Origin: Cheiracanthium punctorium
Lineage: Eukaryota > Arthropoda > Arachnida > Araneae > Cheiracanthiidae
Length of the DNA: 64,000 nt
NCBI GenBank assembly: GCA_038373885.1
Contig: JAWZYV010000069.1
Coordinates: 62,001 to 126,000, forward strand
Reading direction: 5' to 3'
A model generated the notes under the pieces. That model was not told where the DNA came from. It searched no databases and saw nothing but the letters and a program-made list of their open reading frames with translations. Positions 63,704 through 64,000 of the stretch are shown here, piece by piece. The position numbers and the translations under genes were made by a program. Position 1 is the first letter of the stretch. Each line of letters begins with the position of its first letter.

Positions 63704-63856
63704 TTTATTTCTCCCTCTATTTATTAGCTTGCCCAGAAGGGCGGTTCGGTGCCGATTGCAAGGAGAAGTGCAAATGCTTATCCAACGAACACTGTGACCC
63801 GGTTAATGGTAAATGCTACTGCAGATCAGGATTTCAAGGACCAAATTGTGATAAAA
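3620..63856 (+). CDS. Multi-exon gene for a multiple EGF-like (laminin-type EGF) domain protein, partial at both ends
   Basis: Fourteen exons, all bounded by AG/GT and joined in one frame, give 2121 coding bases (707 codons) with no stop. The protein is a 57-residue proline-rich segment followed by 15 repeats of about 43 residues. Each repeat follows the pattern C-P-x-G-x-Y/F-G-x-x-C, C-x-C, N-G-x-x-C-D, C-x-C, P-G-x-x-G-x-x-C, with eight cysteines. This is the repeat type of MEGF6, MEGF10/11, Draper and scavenger receptor class F, which act extracellularly in ligand binding and, for Draper/MEGF10, in engulfment. No signal peptide, EMI domain, transmembrane segment or start codon is visible, so exons must exist on both sides. 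Which MEGF-type orthologue it is cannot be decided from this window. Introns range from 0.7 to 25.6 kb and are full of transposons. Confidence 0.88.
4945..5075 (-). repeat. Dispersed repeat, copy 1 (inverted relative to 9275-9405)
   Basis: The reverse complement reads ggactttttcaaggggtttt followed by cccaaaactcc and ccctgtaccttcc. The same blocks occur in the same order on the plus strand at 9275-9405. An oligo-T run interrupts this copy. Confidence 0.6.
7934..7959. repeat. Perfect 11-bp-stem hairpin
   Basis: gacagcagggg, loop tatg, ccccctgctgtc-type arm (7949-7959): 11 paired bases with no mismatch. It is GC-rich in an AT-rich intron. It could be a very small inserted hairpin like the one at 58924, but no target duplication is evident. 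Confidence 0.7.
8248..8390 (+). CDS. Exon 2 seen: EGF-like repeat 1 and the first residues of repeat 2
   Basis: The acceptor is a 16-T tract followed by ctgttttgtag, and the donor is ccaag|gtttgt. The 143-bp exon enters in phase 1 and leaves in phase 0. It reads [17 protein letters not shown], then CQNGGKCDI and [14 protein letters not shown], with all eight cysteines of a laminin-type EGF repeat. It ends in TCAK, which is completed by GTYGDNC in the next exon. The donor is weaker than the others (gtttgt). A phase-1 alternative inside acat|gtgcca is possible, but it would not join in frame to the next exon. Confidence 0.85.
9275..9405 (+). repeat. Dispersed repeat, copy 2
   Basis: It contains ggactttttaaggggtttta, acccaaaactcc and aaccctggaccttcac in the order seen in reverse complement at 4945-5075. 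It also holds a short perfect palindrome, ataccgcggcgcggtat (near 9359-9375). The function is unknown and no coding capacity was seen. Confidence 0.6.
11130..11420. repeat. Degenerate AT-rich repeat of aaccaaa / tttggtt and caaaa / ttttg motifs
   Basis: Blocks such as aatttaaccaaatattt, tttggttaaaatctgcc, gccaaattatttgttt and caacaaaatttctttgtta recur on both strands every 30-50 bases. The stretch can fold on itself repeatedly. It has no coding potential. Confidence 0.5.
11440..11504. repeat. T41 followed by (GT)12 microsatellite
   Basis: An uninterrupted run of 41 T (11440-11480) passes straight into 12 GT units (11481-11504). A second run of 29 T lies at 11732-11760 after a (cttt)n stretch. 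Run lengths may be imprecise in the assembly. Confidence 0.9.
12137..12420 (-). pseudogene. Tc1/mariner-superfamily transposase C-terminal fragment
   Basis: The minus strand reads [19 protein letters not shown], then [16 protein letters not shown] and [18 protein letters not shown], ending DIIFFHT-stop (TAA at 12137-12139). [13 protein letters not shown] and the C-terminal H-I-D-I-I-F-x-x-T are hallmarks of an arthropod mariner-like family (third Asp in the P-C-D). The 5' part is lost. It sits 160 bp before the exon 3 acceptor on the opposite strand. Confidence 0.82.
12581..12710 (+). CDS. Exon 3 seen: EGF-like repeat 2, start of repeat 3
   Basis: The acceptor is ttcttcctag and the donor is cccccag|gtgaac. 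The 130-bp exon enters in phase 0 ([17 protein letters not shown]) and leaves in phase 1 after GCPP. With TCAK from the previous exon it completes a canonical repeat: [10 protein letters not shown], then [11 protein letters not shown]. The phase-0 intron inside a repeat breaks the one-repeat-per-exon pattern seen downstream. Reading past the donor soon meets a stop, and the out-of-frame ORF overlapping this exon has no cysteine pattern. Confidence 0.9.
12711..14163 (+). other. Intron between exons 3 and 4
   Basis: 1.45 kb. It contains a short tandem repeat at about 13330-13415 and a (tttg)n run near 13745-13760. Nothing else was recognised. Confidence 0.6.
13330..13415. repeat. Short tandem repeat of gatatattcatct-type units
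   Basis: gagatatattcatct, aagatatattcatct, gagatatattcatct, a diverged unit and aagatatattcatc follow each other with a period of about 15-16 bases. Confidence 0.7.
14164..14366 (+). CDS. Exon 4 seen: EGF-like repeat 3 and first half of repeat 4
   Basis: The acceptor is tctctgccag and the donor is tcaaag|gtaata. The 203-bp exon enters in phase 1 (G|GA, Gly) and leaves in phase 0. Repeat 3 is atypical: [14 protein letters not shown] has an extra residue pair between cysteines and no N-G motif, then [12 protein letters not shown]. Repeat 4 begins [15 protein letters not shown] and [13 protein letters not shown], then is cut by the intron before its last cysteines. A longer ORF in another frame across this exon has no cysteine pattern and was rejected. 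Confidence 0.88.
16146..18629 (-). mobile_element. Ginger-type (gypsy-integrase-like) DNA transposon with long terminal inverted repeats
   Basis: The element starts tgttac at 16146 and ends gtaaca at 18629, with tata immediately outside on both sides (16142-16145 and 18630-18633), fitting a 4-bp target duplication. Inverted ends of about 156 bp (16146-16301 and 18473-18629) share blocks such as ggtaattatgcataatcac and cccaactcgtaatggtaaat. The interior encodes an integrase pseudogene on the minus strand. Ginger elements are known for TGT-beginning inverted repeats, 4-bp duplications and integrases related to Gypsy. Total length is 2484 bp. Confidence 0.85.
16702..18260 (-). pseudogene. Ginger-like integrase/transposase (KRBA2-like), broken
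   Basis: The minus strand first reads a decayed [15 protein letters not shown] region, then the 141-codon frame 18076-17651. That frame has a [10 protein letters not shown] zinc-like box, the first catalytic Asp in CPVELTDMQ, and the second in LQSDND. In 17640-17420 other frames carry [18 protein letters not shown] (third catalytic Glu) and [19 protein letters not shown]. The 238-codon frame 17418-16702 (opening TTG, not a start) gives the C-terminal tail and ends with a cysteine cluster, [15 protein letters not shown]. At least two frameshifts or stops make it inactive. The domain order matches the family that gave rise to KRAB-A-domain-containing 2-like proteins. Confidence 0.8.
19767..19953 (+). 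CDS. Exon 5 seen: end of EGF-like repeat 4 and repeat 5
   Basis: The acceptor is gttattcttcag and the donor is caag|gtatgt. The 187-bp exon enters in phase 0 with [16 protein letters not shown], which completes repeat 4. It then carries repeat 5: [30 protein letters not shown] and [11 protein letters not shown]. Repeat 5 has KEC where most repeats have a single C-x-C, so its spacing is unusual. The exon is GC-richer than its flanks, as expected for coding sequence in an AT-rich genome. Confidence 0.88.
20108..20394. mobile_element. Pogo/Tigger-like MITE
   Basis: Ends cagtagaccccctataacac and (reverse complement of the right end) cagtagaccgaactataaca, each flanked by TA (20106-20107 and 20395-20396). 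The TA target and the cagtagac/tataac ends fit pogo-type elements. It is 287 bp, non-coding. Confidence 0.8.
20657..21008. mobile_element. Probable hAT-like MITE rich in gagacgagac motifs
   Basis: The left end caggaatggttgcgag and the right end read in reverse tagggatgggtgcgag are inverted repeats. The interior repeats gcgagacg / cgtctcgc on both strands. No convincing target duplication was seen, so boundaries are approximate. It abuts the next MITE. Confidence 0.5.
21019..21427. mobile_element. hAT MITE with perfect 8-bp target duplication
   Basis: The element begins caggcctggactgg and ends ccagtccgggcctg, and tttgcctc is duplicated at 21011-21018 and 21428-21435. Length is 409 bp. The 8-bp duplication and cagg-type ends are hAT features. 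It contains a G-rich run and no ORF of note. Confidence 0.85.
21558..21683 (+). CDS. Exon 6 seen: EGF-like repeat 6 (42 residues)
   Basis: The acceptor is ctctttttttaacag and the donor is caaa|gtaagt. The 126-bp exon is phase 1 at both ends, one codon shorter than the 129-bp standard. It reads [28 protein letters not shown] and [13 protein letters not shown]. Its third-to-fifth cysteine segment (C-G-M-R-E-C) lacks the usual N-G pair, which explains the missing codon. It is the last exon before the 25.6-kb transposon-filled intron. The splice to 47257 joins A|CT (Thr) in frame. Confidence 0.9.
22011..22108. repeat. (TA)n / (TG)n microsatellite
   Basis: Long TA runs broken by acaacata and acatatatatacata, ending in tgtgtgtgcgtgtgtgtg. 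ORFs called across it are low-complexity artefacts. Confidence 0.9.
22471..26180. repeat. 3.7-kb imperfect palindrome centred near 24797
   Basis: The left outer end (22471) actagctacgtgcccgttct matches the right outer end in reverse (actagctgcgtgcccgttct). The match continues for hundreds of bases on both sides: caaaatgtcttattt and tacctaagacactacatgaa at about 22715-22795 pair with 25850-25935, and aaactgtttttaaaagaaaa at about 24508 pairs with about 25080. The centre is ttcttttataataagtag next to agacag/ctgtct tracts. The left arm is about 950 bp longer. Either it is a fold-back element or two copies of one non-autonomous family inserted tail to tail. Confidence 0.8.
26252..26289. repeat. 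(TA)n(GA)n microsatellite
   Basis: tatatatata runs into gagagagaga. A CA run lies at 26604-26624 nearby. Confidence 0.9.
27504..27546. repeat. (CG)n(TG)n(G)n tract
   Basis: gcgcgcgcgcgcg passes into tgtgtgtgtg and then about 13 G. Such runs can adopt Z-DNA in principle. Poly-A runs follow at about 27692-27742. Confidence 0.9.
27835..29215 (+). repeat. Dispersed about 1.4-kb repeat, copy A
   Basis: Collinear with 44830-46480: shared landmarks are aaggctgtaagg, cgtttgtac, ttaatttaattacatttcga, aaatttaaaaagagagag, cacctacccagctagaaaaa, gattgtacacaatttgtaca, ataacttaagttgagtgatc and taccaagtaatgtacag. The 3' part contains two internal units of about 150 bp (gtgatgtgcgaacaaa, aaatctcaaaatctaat), also present inverted at 51100-51620. 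There is no coding frame. It abuts the satellite array. Confidence 0.85.
30292..30369. mobile_element. 78-bp MITE with 22-bp perfect inverted ends inside a satellite monomer
   Basis: ccctactagcaattttgctc begins at 30292 and its complement ends at 30369, flanked by TA on both sides (30290-30291 and 30370-30371). Removing the insert and one TA restores the monomer sequence aacttctagttt seen elsewhere in the array. TA duplication fits a Tc1/mariner-type source. Confidence 0.85.
30815..35303. repeat. Five higher-order repeat units of about 898 bp
   Basis: ggaattgcatcacagaaaga starts at 30815, 31713, 32606, 33504 and 34407, giving spacings of 898, 893, 898 and 903. Each unit holds three monomer types: one with aaggggggg and actaaccaaaa (about 360 bp), a shortened one with cgtctacttttttgca (about 200 bp), and one with tagctctctggaataat (about 335 bp). 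Units are nearly identical, unlike the flanking monomers. Confidence 0.9.
37193..41108. repeat. 3.9-kb palindromic repeat with a third partial copy at the centre
   Basis: The left arm 37193-38487 is complementary to 39830-41108 over its length: caaagtacccc, tttagggccatttttcccac, aaatcttggctctgacgtga and acattggattcactttatat are paired. Between them lie two parts of another direct copy (38488-38757 and about 39445-39780), split by an about 670-bp insertion. Arms are about 90 percent alike by eye. There is no protein-coding signal. The type is unknown; a fold-back or head-to-head duplicated non-autonomous element is likely. Confidence 0.8.
38758..39444. mobile_element. About 670-bp insertion of unknown type, possibly a solo LTR
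   Basis: It interrupts the central copy of the 37193-41108 repeat between a tctgatat-like and a gagagaattttttt-like block that are adjacent in the other copies. Near its right end it has an aataaaatgtg (polyadenylation-like) stretch and tttcttcacggcctgggttt. I found no clear TG...CA boundaries or target duplication. Confidence 0.35.
41206..41233. repeat. T28 homopolymer
   Basis: An uninterrupted T run, just outside the right end of the large palindrome. Confidence 0.9.
41396..41535. mobile_element. hAT-like MITE
   Basis: The left end caggggtggcgaacc resembles widespread hAT (Charlie-type) termini, and the right end is ttcggcccccccta-like. Flanking octamers atctaggg (41388-41395) and atctagag (41536-41543) match at 7 of 8 positions. 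Confidence 0.7.
41809..41972. mobile_element. hAT-like MITE, cagtgacgtagcca family
   Basis: It starts cagtgacgtagcca and ends tggctacgccactg. Candidate duplications tagataag and ttgataat match only 6 of 8. The same termini occur at 50811-50948. The interior has G and C runs and no ORF. Confidence 0.7.
42340..42405. repeat. Solo end of a pogo/Tigger-like element
   Basis: cgatttaacgaacggg and cgttaaatcgaggttcgactgta form an inverted pair around gagtcccaatgaa. The cgaggttcgactgta end resembles pogo-type termini. No matching far end was found. Confidence 0.45.
42827..44044 (+). mobile_element. Tc1-like transposon, full length but inactive
   Basis: Inverted ends cactgaagagccaaaaaaac and (right end in reverse) cactgaagagcccaaaaaac are flanked by TA at 42825-42826 and 44045-44046. 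Length is 1218 bp. The interior encodes a broken Tc1 transposase on the plus strand. Confidence 0.9.
42973..44012 (+). pseudogene. Tc1-like transposase pseudogene
   Basis: From the ATG at 42973 it reads [20 protein letters not shown] with a paired-like helix-turn-helix ([20 protein letters not shown]) and a basic CGRKK stretch. The frame then breaks several times in 43190-43580. From 43584 it is open again: [13 protein letters not shown] holds the second catalytic Asp. The block [16 protein letters not shown] has Val where the family has the third catalytic Glu. A Gln-to-stop change follows at WC-stop (43917-43919), after which [20 protein letters not shown] continues to the natural TAG at 44010-44012. 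It is clearly dead. Confidence 0.88.
44228..44398. mobile_element. MITE with about 50-bp inverted ends
   Basis: The left end aggctgcggtgctgac followed by acacccttttcctctcgaag pairs with the right end read in reverse, aggctacggtgctgac and cacccttttgcccttgaag. It is non-coding, with no clear target duplication. Confidence 0.7.
44830..46480 (+). repeat. Dispersed about 1.4-kb repeat, copy B
   Basis: Collinear with 27835-29215 over its length, ending ctgagcgtgacggtcacg and catcccaaaactgcccaacg (copy A has matching blocks at about 29112-29190). It is longer by a SINE-like insert at about 46140-46380. Confidence 0.85.
46140..46380 (+). mobile_element. Probable tRNA-derived SINE inside repeat copy B
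   Basis: gtctagtggttagaacgctc (A-box-like) and tgttcgatactag (degenerate B box) are spaced about as in a tRNA. They are absent from the same place in copy A, which shows an insertion. The clover leaf cannot be completed, so it is not a functional tRNA. Confidence 0.5.
46479..46732. mobile_element. Palindromic MITE-like element
   Basis: Outer ends ttcacttaaaaa and tttttaagtgaa are inverted. Inner blocks ttgaggtgccctagaatt and tttagagcacctcagc pair as well, so most of the 254 bp can fold. It is non-coding. Confidence 0.55.
47257..47385 (+). CDS. Exon 7 seen: EGF-like repeat 7
   Basis: The acceptor is ctcattttccag and the donor is aaaaa|gtattt. The exon is 129 bp, phase 1-1. The repeat is canonical: [29 protein letters not shown] and [13 protein letters not shown]. 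Reading past the donor runs 32 residues into the intron before a stop. The ATG at 47289 is an internal Met-free artefact of frame (it falls inside the repeat) and is not a start. The donor (gtattt) is weaker than its neighbours. Confidence 0.92.
47386..48117 (+). other. Intron between exons 7 and 8, nothing recognised
   Basis: 732 bp of AT-rich sequence without a visible insertion; the shortest intron in the window. Confidence 0.7.
48118..48246 (+). CDS. Exon 8 seen: EGF-like repeat 8
   Basis: The acceptor is cattttttag and the donor is caac|gtaagt. The exon is 129 bp, phase 1-1. It reads [29 protein letters not shown] and [13 protein letters not shown], with cysteines at repeat positions 2, 11, 15, 17, 23, 30, 32 and 41, a good reference spacing for the family. 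The intron before it is only 732 bp and has no recognisable insertion, which may be close to the gene's original intron size. Confidence 0.93.
48247..49366 (+). other. Intron between exons 8 and 9
   Basis: 1.1 kb. It holds four copies of a ggtaactcatgctaca-like motif (see the repeat entry). Otherwise I see nothing. Confidence 0.7.
48698..49101 (+). repeat. Four spaced copies of ggtaactcatgctaca-like motif
   Basis: cggtaactcattctaca (about 48699), tggtaactcgtgctaca (about 48865), gggtaactcatgctaca (about 49063) and tggataactcttgctaca (about 49084), all on the same strand. The sequence between is not obviously repeated. It may be a decayed non-autonomous element. Confidence 0.7.
49367..49495 (+). 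CDS. Exon 9 seen: EGF-like repeat 9
   Basis: The acceptor is ttgtacttaag, with a weak pyrimidine tract, and the donor is aagc|gtgagt. The exon is 129 bp, phase 1-1. It reads [29 protein letters not shown] and [13 protein letters not shown], with all eight cysteines. The C|CA junction gives Pro. The frame stays open for 28 residues past the donor, which is why a longer ORF starting inside the exon at 49393 can be drawn; that reading is not a separate gene. Confidence 0.92.
50811..50948. mobile_element. hAT MITE with perfect 8-bp target duplication
   Basis: It begins caggcgcgtagccagg and ends cctggctacgcccctg. atttcata is duplicated at 50803-50810 and 50949-50956. It is 138 bp and belongs to the same terminal family as 41809-41972, with C and G runs in the interior. 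Confidence 0.88.
50974..51692. mobile_element. Non-autonomous element with caccagtaattgac ends carrying a short tandem array
   Basis: Ends caccagtaattgacgc and gtgtcaattactggtg are inverted. The related motif cagtaattgacac also occurs at about 50640 and 51030. The interior (51100-51620) has three units of about 150 bp (gtttcaaactgcttaaat, gttcgcgcatcacg, gaaatttggtcatatgatag). These are the inverted form of units inside the repeats at 27835 and 44830. No target duplication was found. Confidence 0.6.
54323..54580 (+). CDS. Exon 10 seen: EGF-like repeats 10 and 11 in one exon
   Basis: The acceptor is ataaatttttag and the donor is aaaa|gtaagt. The 258-bp exon is exactly two 129-bp units, phase 1-1. 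Repeat 10 reads [29 protein letters not shown] and [13 protein letters not shown]. Repeat 11 reads [29 protein letters not shown] and [13 protein letters not shown]. Loss of one intron between two single-repeat exons is the simplest explanation. ORFs on either strand in other frames over this exon (54319-54507 and 54329-54652) are shadows. Confidence 0.93.
54581..55749 (+). other. Intron between exons 10 and 11, nothing recognised
   Basis: 1.17 kb, AT-rich, no coding signal or repeat seen. Confidence 0.7.
55750..55878 (+). CDS. Exon 11 seen: EGF-like repeat 12
   Basis: The acceptor is tttgctcttcag and the donor is gttgg|gtgagt. The exon is 129 bp, phase 1-1. It reads [29 protein letters not shown] and [13 protein letters not shown], with eight cysteines. 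It has the highest-quality splice sites of the 3' half. The ORF 55624-55926 overlaps it in a different frame and has no cysteine pattern. Confidence 0.93.
56781..57003 (+). mobile_element. tRNA-derived SINE with 11-bp target duplication
   Basis: The head has tggtggataaagcacc (A-box-like) and a textbook B box gggttcgatcccc at 56849-56861. A tRNA-unrelated GC-rich body and a short A tail follow. aacttgagaga is duplicated at 56770-56780 and 57004-57014, with the first A shared with the tail. About 223 bp. The minus-strand ORF across it is a shadow. Confidence 0.88.
57551..58340 (-). pseudogene. BEL/Pao retrotransposon integrase remnant
   Basis: The minus strand reads, from 58337, an N-terminal stretch with [29 protein letters not shown] and [14 protein letters not shown]. 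It continues after a break at about 58060 with [17 protein letters not shown] and [10 protein letters not shown]. Then come [16 protein letters not shown] and [12 protein letters not shown] (57916-57551). This order is the integrase core and C-terminus of BEL/Pao elements. The second Asp region is damaged (frameshift and loss around 58060-58080) and a stop follows W-G-G. No LTRs were found. Confidence 0.85.
58735..59085 (+). pseudogene. Tc1-like transposase C-terminal remnant, interrupted by a hairpin insertion
   Basis: It reads [22 protein letters not shown] (second catalytic Asp lost), then [17 protein letters not shown] (third acidic Glu in Q-E-N-A-W) up to about 58910. After the hairpin insert it resumes with [15 protein letters not shown] and [19 protein letters not shown], the usual C-terminus. 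Stops and frameshifts show decay. The first half is not preserved. Confidence 0.75.
58924..58964. mobile_element. 41-bp hairpin insertion with 7-bp flanking duplication
   Basis: tagggaatgcaatcccgc (58924-58941), loop aaaa, and gcgggattgtattcccta (58946-58963) form an 18-bp stem with one G-T mismatch. tagcaga flanks it at 58917-58923 and 58965-58971. It lies inside a transposase pseudogene whose two halves continue across it, confirming an insertion. Confidence 0.8.
59963..60091 (+). CDS. Exon 12 seen: EGF-like repeat 13
   Basis: The acceptor is tcgaactgtag and the donor is atgg|gtacat. The exon is 129 bp, phase 1-1. It reads [29 protein letters not shown] and [13 protein letters not shown]. 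The usual N-G is N-D here. The acceptor's pyrimidine tract is poor, although a T-rich stretch lies about 30 bp upstream. The minus-strand ORF 59912-60097 is a shadow of this exon. Confidence 0.9.
60092..62576 (+). other. Intron between exons 12 and 13
   Basis: 2.5 kb with a hAT transposase remnant at 60725-61020. The block cagttgttgccaaac at about 60485 resembles a hAT terminus, but no partner was found. I see nothing in 61020-62576 beyond a C run at about 61622. Confidence 0.65.
60725..61020 (-). pseudogene. hAT transposase C-terminal (dimerisation) remnant
   Basis: The minus strand reads [17 protein letters not shown], then [11 protein letters not shown] and [20 protein letters not shown]. 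After a frameshift it reads [20 protein letters not shown]. The T-Y-L-C-E-x-x-F-S-x-M-K block and D-E-H-L are hallmarks of the hAT C-terminal dimerisation region (ZBED5/GTF2IRD2-like group). In-frame stops show that it is inactive. Confidence 0.82.
62577..62705 (+). CDS. Exon 13 seen: EGF-like repeat 14, divergent
   Basis: The acceptor is cgtccatttcag and the donor is attaa|gtacgt. The exon is 129 bp, phase 1-1. It reads [29 protein letters not shown] and [13 protein letters not shown]. All eight cysteines are kept, but the central N-G motif is lost (K-K-D-E-P) and the opening proline is Lys. Divergence in the fourth-to-fifth cysteine loop is shared with repeats 6 and 15 (exons 6 and 14). Confidence 0.91.
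   Translation, partial: FASMDSLASTVHRCAYVKKMSLVITSLGNANAQLVPWGKDVN
62706..63727 (+). other. Intron between exons 13 and 14
   Basis: 1.0 kb. It holds T and A homopolymers at about 63430-63470 and the TA palindromes at 63604-63712. I see nothing else. Confidence 0.7.
63604..63712. repeat. TA microsatellites forming two palindromes, including a perfect 56-bp one
   Basis: 63657-63712 is a perfect 56-bp palindrome: agaaataaatgaat, a TA core, attcatttatttct. A second, cttta(ta)n taaag, lies at about 63604-63634. The larger one ends 15 bases before the exon 14 start. Confidence 0.9.
63728..63856 (+). CDS. Exon 14 seen: EGF-like repeat 15
   Basis: The acceptor is ctccctctatttattag and the donor is aaaa|gtatgt. 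The exon is 129 bp, phase 1-1. It reads [29 protein letters not shown] and [13 protein letters not shown]. The acceptor lies 15 bp downstream of a perfect 56-bp AT palindrome. The exon leaves in phase 1, so the array or a following domain continues past the window edge. Confidence 0.91.
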
Positions 63857-64000
63857 GTATGTTCCCCATTATTTAGCTTTTAGATTTAGATTTTTAAAAA
63901 AGGATACATATATCTATTGAGTACAAGTTGCAAGTTTTGAAAAGGTAAAATCAAATTCAAGCTAAATACTTCAAAAAACATAAGTTTAATTGTTGATTGT
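63857..64000 (+). other. Start of the next intron
   Basis: AT-rich sequence after the donor gtatgt; it runs off the window. No further exon was seen. Confidence 0.7.

Overview
The window is AT-rich eukaryotic DNA, most likely from an arthropod. The long introns, the abundance of mariner/Tc1, hAT, BEL/Pao and Ginger-type elements, and a Draper/MEGF-type EGF protein suggest a chelicerate such as a spider, but this is inference and no species can be named. It is occupied almost entirely by the middle of one plus-strand gene for a secreted or membrane protein built of laminin-type EGF-like repeats (MEGF6/MEGF10/Draper/SREC style). I can place 14 exons (3620-3790, 8248-8390, 12581-12710, 14164-14366, 19767-19953, 21558-21683, 47257-47385, 48118-48246, 49367-49495, 54323-54580, 55750-55878, 59963-60091, 62577-62705, 63728-63856). 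They join into 2121 bases (707 codons) without a stop. They encode a proline-rich, non-EGF segment and then 15 eight-cysteine repeats of about 43 residues. The true 5' end (start codon, signal peptide) and 3' end lie outside the window or were not found. From exon 6 on, every repeat sits in its own phase 1-1 exon of 126 or 129 bp (one 258-bp exon carries two), so exons can be duplicated or skipped without breaking the frame. Before that point two introns are phase 0.

Upstream flank and early introns (1-21557): mariner remnants at 1-175 and about 2560-2870; a 5'-truncated RNase-H-bearing non-LTR retrotransposon at 352-2006 with an 11-bp target duplication; a MITE at 3121-3310; a mariner-like transposase tail at 12137-12420; a Ginger-type (gypsy-integrase-like) DNA transposon at 16146-18629 with about 156-bp inverted ends and TATA duplication; a pogo-like MITE at 20108-20394; and a hAT MITE at 21019-21427 with a perfect 8-bp duplication.

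The giant intron (21684-47256, 25.6 kb) appears to be one small hAT-type element (ends at 21712 and 47185, flanked by tcgtcgat/ccgtcgat) that was blown apart by nested insertions. Removing it would leave an intron of about 91 bp. It holds two multi-kilobase palindromes (22471-26180 and 37193-41108), a satellite array with five about 898-bp higher-order units (30815-35303), two copies of an about 1.4-kb dispersed repeat (27835-29215 and 44830-46480), several MITEs and a dead Tc1-like element (42827-44044).

The later introns (47386-63727) carry more hAT-type MITEs, a tRNA-derived SINE with a clear target duplication (56781-57003), a BEL/Pao integrase remnant (57551-58340), a Tc1 transposase remnant broken by a 41-bp hairpin (58735-59085), a hAT transposase tail (60725-61020) and a perfect 56-bp AT palindrome just upstream of the last splice acceptor. 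No rRNA, functional tRNA or CRISPR array was seen.
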